A stretch of DNA of 5,943 nucleotides from JAGNGI01 sp035448825 (GTDB lineage: Bacteria > Fidelibacterota > UBA2242), in NCBI GenBank assembly GCA_035448825.1, contig DAOTJS010000049.1, positions 1 to 5,943 on the forward strand, in the 5' to 3' direction. Within the stretch, counting starts at the first letter, position 1; each line of letters begins with the position of its first letter. The translations under genes and the position numbers were made by a program. Shown piece by piece: positions 5,172 to 5,943 of this stretch. The notes beneath the pieces were generated by a model that searched no databases, was not told the DNA's origin, and saw nothing but the letters and a program-made list of their open reading frames with translations.

Positions 5172-5612
5172 TTATTGCGATGCCGCTTTGGTTTCAATAA
5201 AATATTGTAAGCCCTTTTGATAAGCCGTCAGACCGGGTTCGAGAAAGCGTGCGACGGCAATATCCCGCAAAGCGGATTGATCGAAGCTCGCCTTCGCGTC
5301 CGGCATTTCGCTTAGGTGAACCTCAACCGTCATGATTTTAAGAATGGAAAGCAGTTCGTGGAGAGTATAGCAATTGAATGCCAGTGCTCCCGGACTGATT
5401 ATTAATCCGACGATATCGAACCGATTGCGGGCGACGGCTTTCAATATTTTTTCTTCGGAATAAAGTTGAAATATTTTCAATTCAATGCCAGATTTATATG
5501 CTGTGCGTCTCAGGAAGGTGTTGACTTTGTCCAATGTCAAACGCGAGCCGGTTCCAGCTGAGATTTTACCCAGAAAAGGCAGATTTGGTCCGTGAATAAC
5601 TAATATTTTCAT
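5172..5612 (-). CDS. AroQ-like protein (type II 3-dehydroquinate dehydratase fold) lacking most catalytic residues
   Basis: From ATG 5612-5610 the product is 146 residues and begins MKILVIHGPNLPFLGK, the typical start of type II 3-dehydroquinate dehydratases (AroQ). Later family landmarks are SPGALAF (for NPGAYTH), VEVHLSE, and a C-terminal GLTAYQKGL (for GxxGYxxAL). Length matches the family. Aligned by eye with the Mycobacterium tuberculosis enzyme, only N12 (here N10) and H101 (here H99) of the active site are kept. R19 is I17, the catalytic Tyr24 is G22, N75 is S73, H81 is F79, and R112 is about D111. It therefore should not dehydrate 3-dehydroquinate. The frame is intact, so I infer a pseudoenzyme or a new function rather than a dead gene. 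An upstream in-frame ATG (5690) exists but would add 26 residues foreign to the family. No Shine-Dalgarno site precedes ATG 5612. It heads the pair with the transglutaminase-like gene. Confidence 0.78.
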   Translation of the reverse strand: MKILVIHGPNLPFLGKISAGTGSRLTLDKVNTFLRRTAYKSGIELKIFQLYSEEKILKAVARNRFDIVGLIISPGALAFNCYTLHELLSILKIMTVEVHLSEMPDAKASFDQSALRDIAVARFLEPGLTAYQKGLQYFIETKAASQ

Positions 5613-5711
5613 AGCTAAAAATAACAGTGATTGGGCTGAATTGCAAATGTGACGAAAATCAAGTTGCATCGCTAGTTTGTCACTCGACACAGATTGACTG
5701 CCGCCGGTTCA

Positions 5712-5723
5712 TTAAAATTTTAA
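5712..5723. promoter_or_regulatory. 12-bp AT palindrome between divergent genes
   Basis: TTAAAATTTTAA lies between the AroQ-like gene (minus, starts 5612) and the small ORF (plus, starts 5746). Its position would suit an operator or a promoter element serving either gene, but short AT palindromes are common by chance and no clear -35/-10 pair accompanies it. Confidence 0.2.
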
Positions 5724-5745
5724 CGTGAATTGACATCGTAGATTT

Positions 5746-5883
5746 ATGAAAATAAAGAAAAAAATATTAGTTCTGATTGTTATTTTTTTGCTGATGATTG
5801 CATCTCTGGCGGTCAGCATCCGCAGTAATCGGCGGCCACATATTCCGGCCAAAGAATCTGCCGATCTCGAAATCGGGGAGTAA
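5746..5883 (+). CDS. Small membrane-anchored protein, unrecognised (45 residues)
   Basis: ATG 5746 to TAA 5881-5883 encodes 45 residues. A basic start (MKIKKK) is followed by one hydrophobic segment, ILVLIVIFLLMIASLAV (residues 7-23), and a short polar tail, SIRSNRRPHIPAKESADLEIGE. This is either a single-pass inner-membrane miniprotein with an outside tail or an uncleaved signal peptide; no lipobox Cys is present. No Shine-Dalgarno sequence lies upstream, but the same is true of the AroQ-like gene. It is transcribed away from that gene, with about 130 bp between the two starts. I do not recognise the family. The sensible topology argues for a real gene, but the length is short enough for chance. 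Confidence 0.5.
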   Translation: MKIKKKILVLIVIFLLMIASLAVSIRSNRRPHIPAKESADLEIGE

Positions 5884-5896
5884 AATAGACAGGATT

Positions 5897-5920
5897 GACT
5901 CCGAAGGCTCCGGAGGAGTC
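5897..5920. repeat. Inverted repeat after the small ORF, at the window edge
   Basis: GACTCC (5897-5902) pairs with GGAGTC (5915-5920) around 12 bases, and an 8-bp palindrome CTCCGGAG (5908-5915) gives an alternative fold. There is no T-run after it, so it is not a standard terminator. It begins 13 bases after the stop of the small ORF and could be a REP-like unit, but the window ends too soon to tell. Confidence 0.4.
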
Positions 5921-5943
5921 TCAGAAGAGAGAGTCCCGCTCGG

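Noticed and set aside
5147..5197. Longer start for the propeller-transglutaminase gene at ATG 5197
   Set aside because: It would place 17 mostly basic residues before a normal signal peptide and overlap the AroQ-like gene. The internal ATG has a good ribosome site.
5694..5735. TTGACT (5694-5699) and TTGACA (5730-5735) as -35 boxes for the small ORF
   Set aside because: The first has no -10 box at proper spacing (TAAAAT at 5713 is only 13 bases away). The second would put the -10 box inside the coding region.

Overview
The window looks like a bacterial chromosome segment in two parts: an accessory 'defence graveyard' (about 1-2750) and a more ordinary gene block (about 2800-5943). No single marker fixes the phylum. 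A menaquinone/ubiquinone-type C-methyltransferase, a secreted propeller-transglutaminase protein and a REP-associated transposase carrying a GGGGCGAAAAATTTTTCGCCCC-type palindrome would suit an environmental bacterium of the Bacteroidetes or candidate-phylum kind, but this is a guess. Several genes lack a clear Shine-Dalgarno sequence.

Accessory region, left to right on the plus strand: the C-terminal winged-helix end of an AlbA_2/AAA_4-type ATP-binding protein, ending in a short 11-bp tandem repeat; a structured AT-rich gap; a 43-codon relic that begins like the N-terminus of another AlbA_2 protein; an intact gene joining a BRO-like N-terminal domain to a Fic AMP-transferase domain; overlapping it by ATGA, the first 93 codons of a type III restriction subunit (Res), cut just before its Walker A motif; a chimeric relic joining an HsdS-like start to a DNA-methyltransferase-like C-terminus; an intact REP-associated tyrosine transposase (RAYT) gene with a 38-bp perfect palindrome inside its reading frame and a decayed copy 30 bp downstream; and a second HsdS-like start relic. 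The Fic gene and the transposase gene are the only full-length genes here. Restriction-modification function has been lost from what is visible.

Ordinary region: a complete UbiE/MenG-type methyltransferase gene on the plus strand (2800-3492) converges on a minus-strand pair. The pair is transcribed from about 5612 down to 3563. It starts with a small protein having the type II 3-dehydroquinate dehydratase (AroQ) fold signature but most catalytic residues replaced. After 25 bp comes a secreted protein with five propeller-like repeats and a transglutaminase-like domain with an intact Cys-His-Asp triad. Divergent from this pair is a 45-codon membrane-anchored ORF (5746-5883), followed by an inverted repeat at the window edge.

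The most noteworthy points are the BRO-Fic fusion that outlived its type III restriction partner, the transposase that carries its own REP-like palindrome as translated sequence, and the AroQ-like protein that should not be able to work as a dehydratase. All family assignments are from recalled motifs, with no database search.
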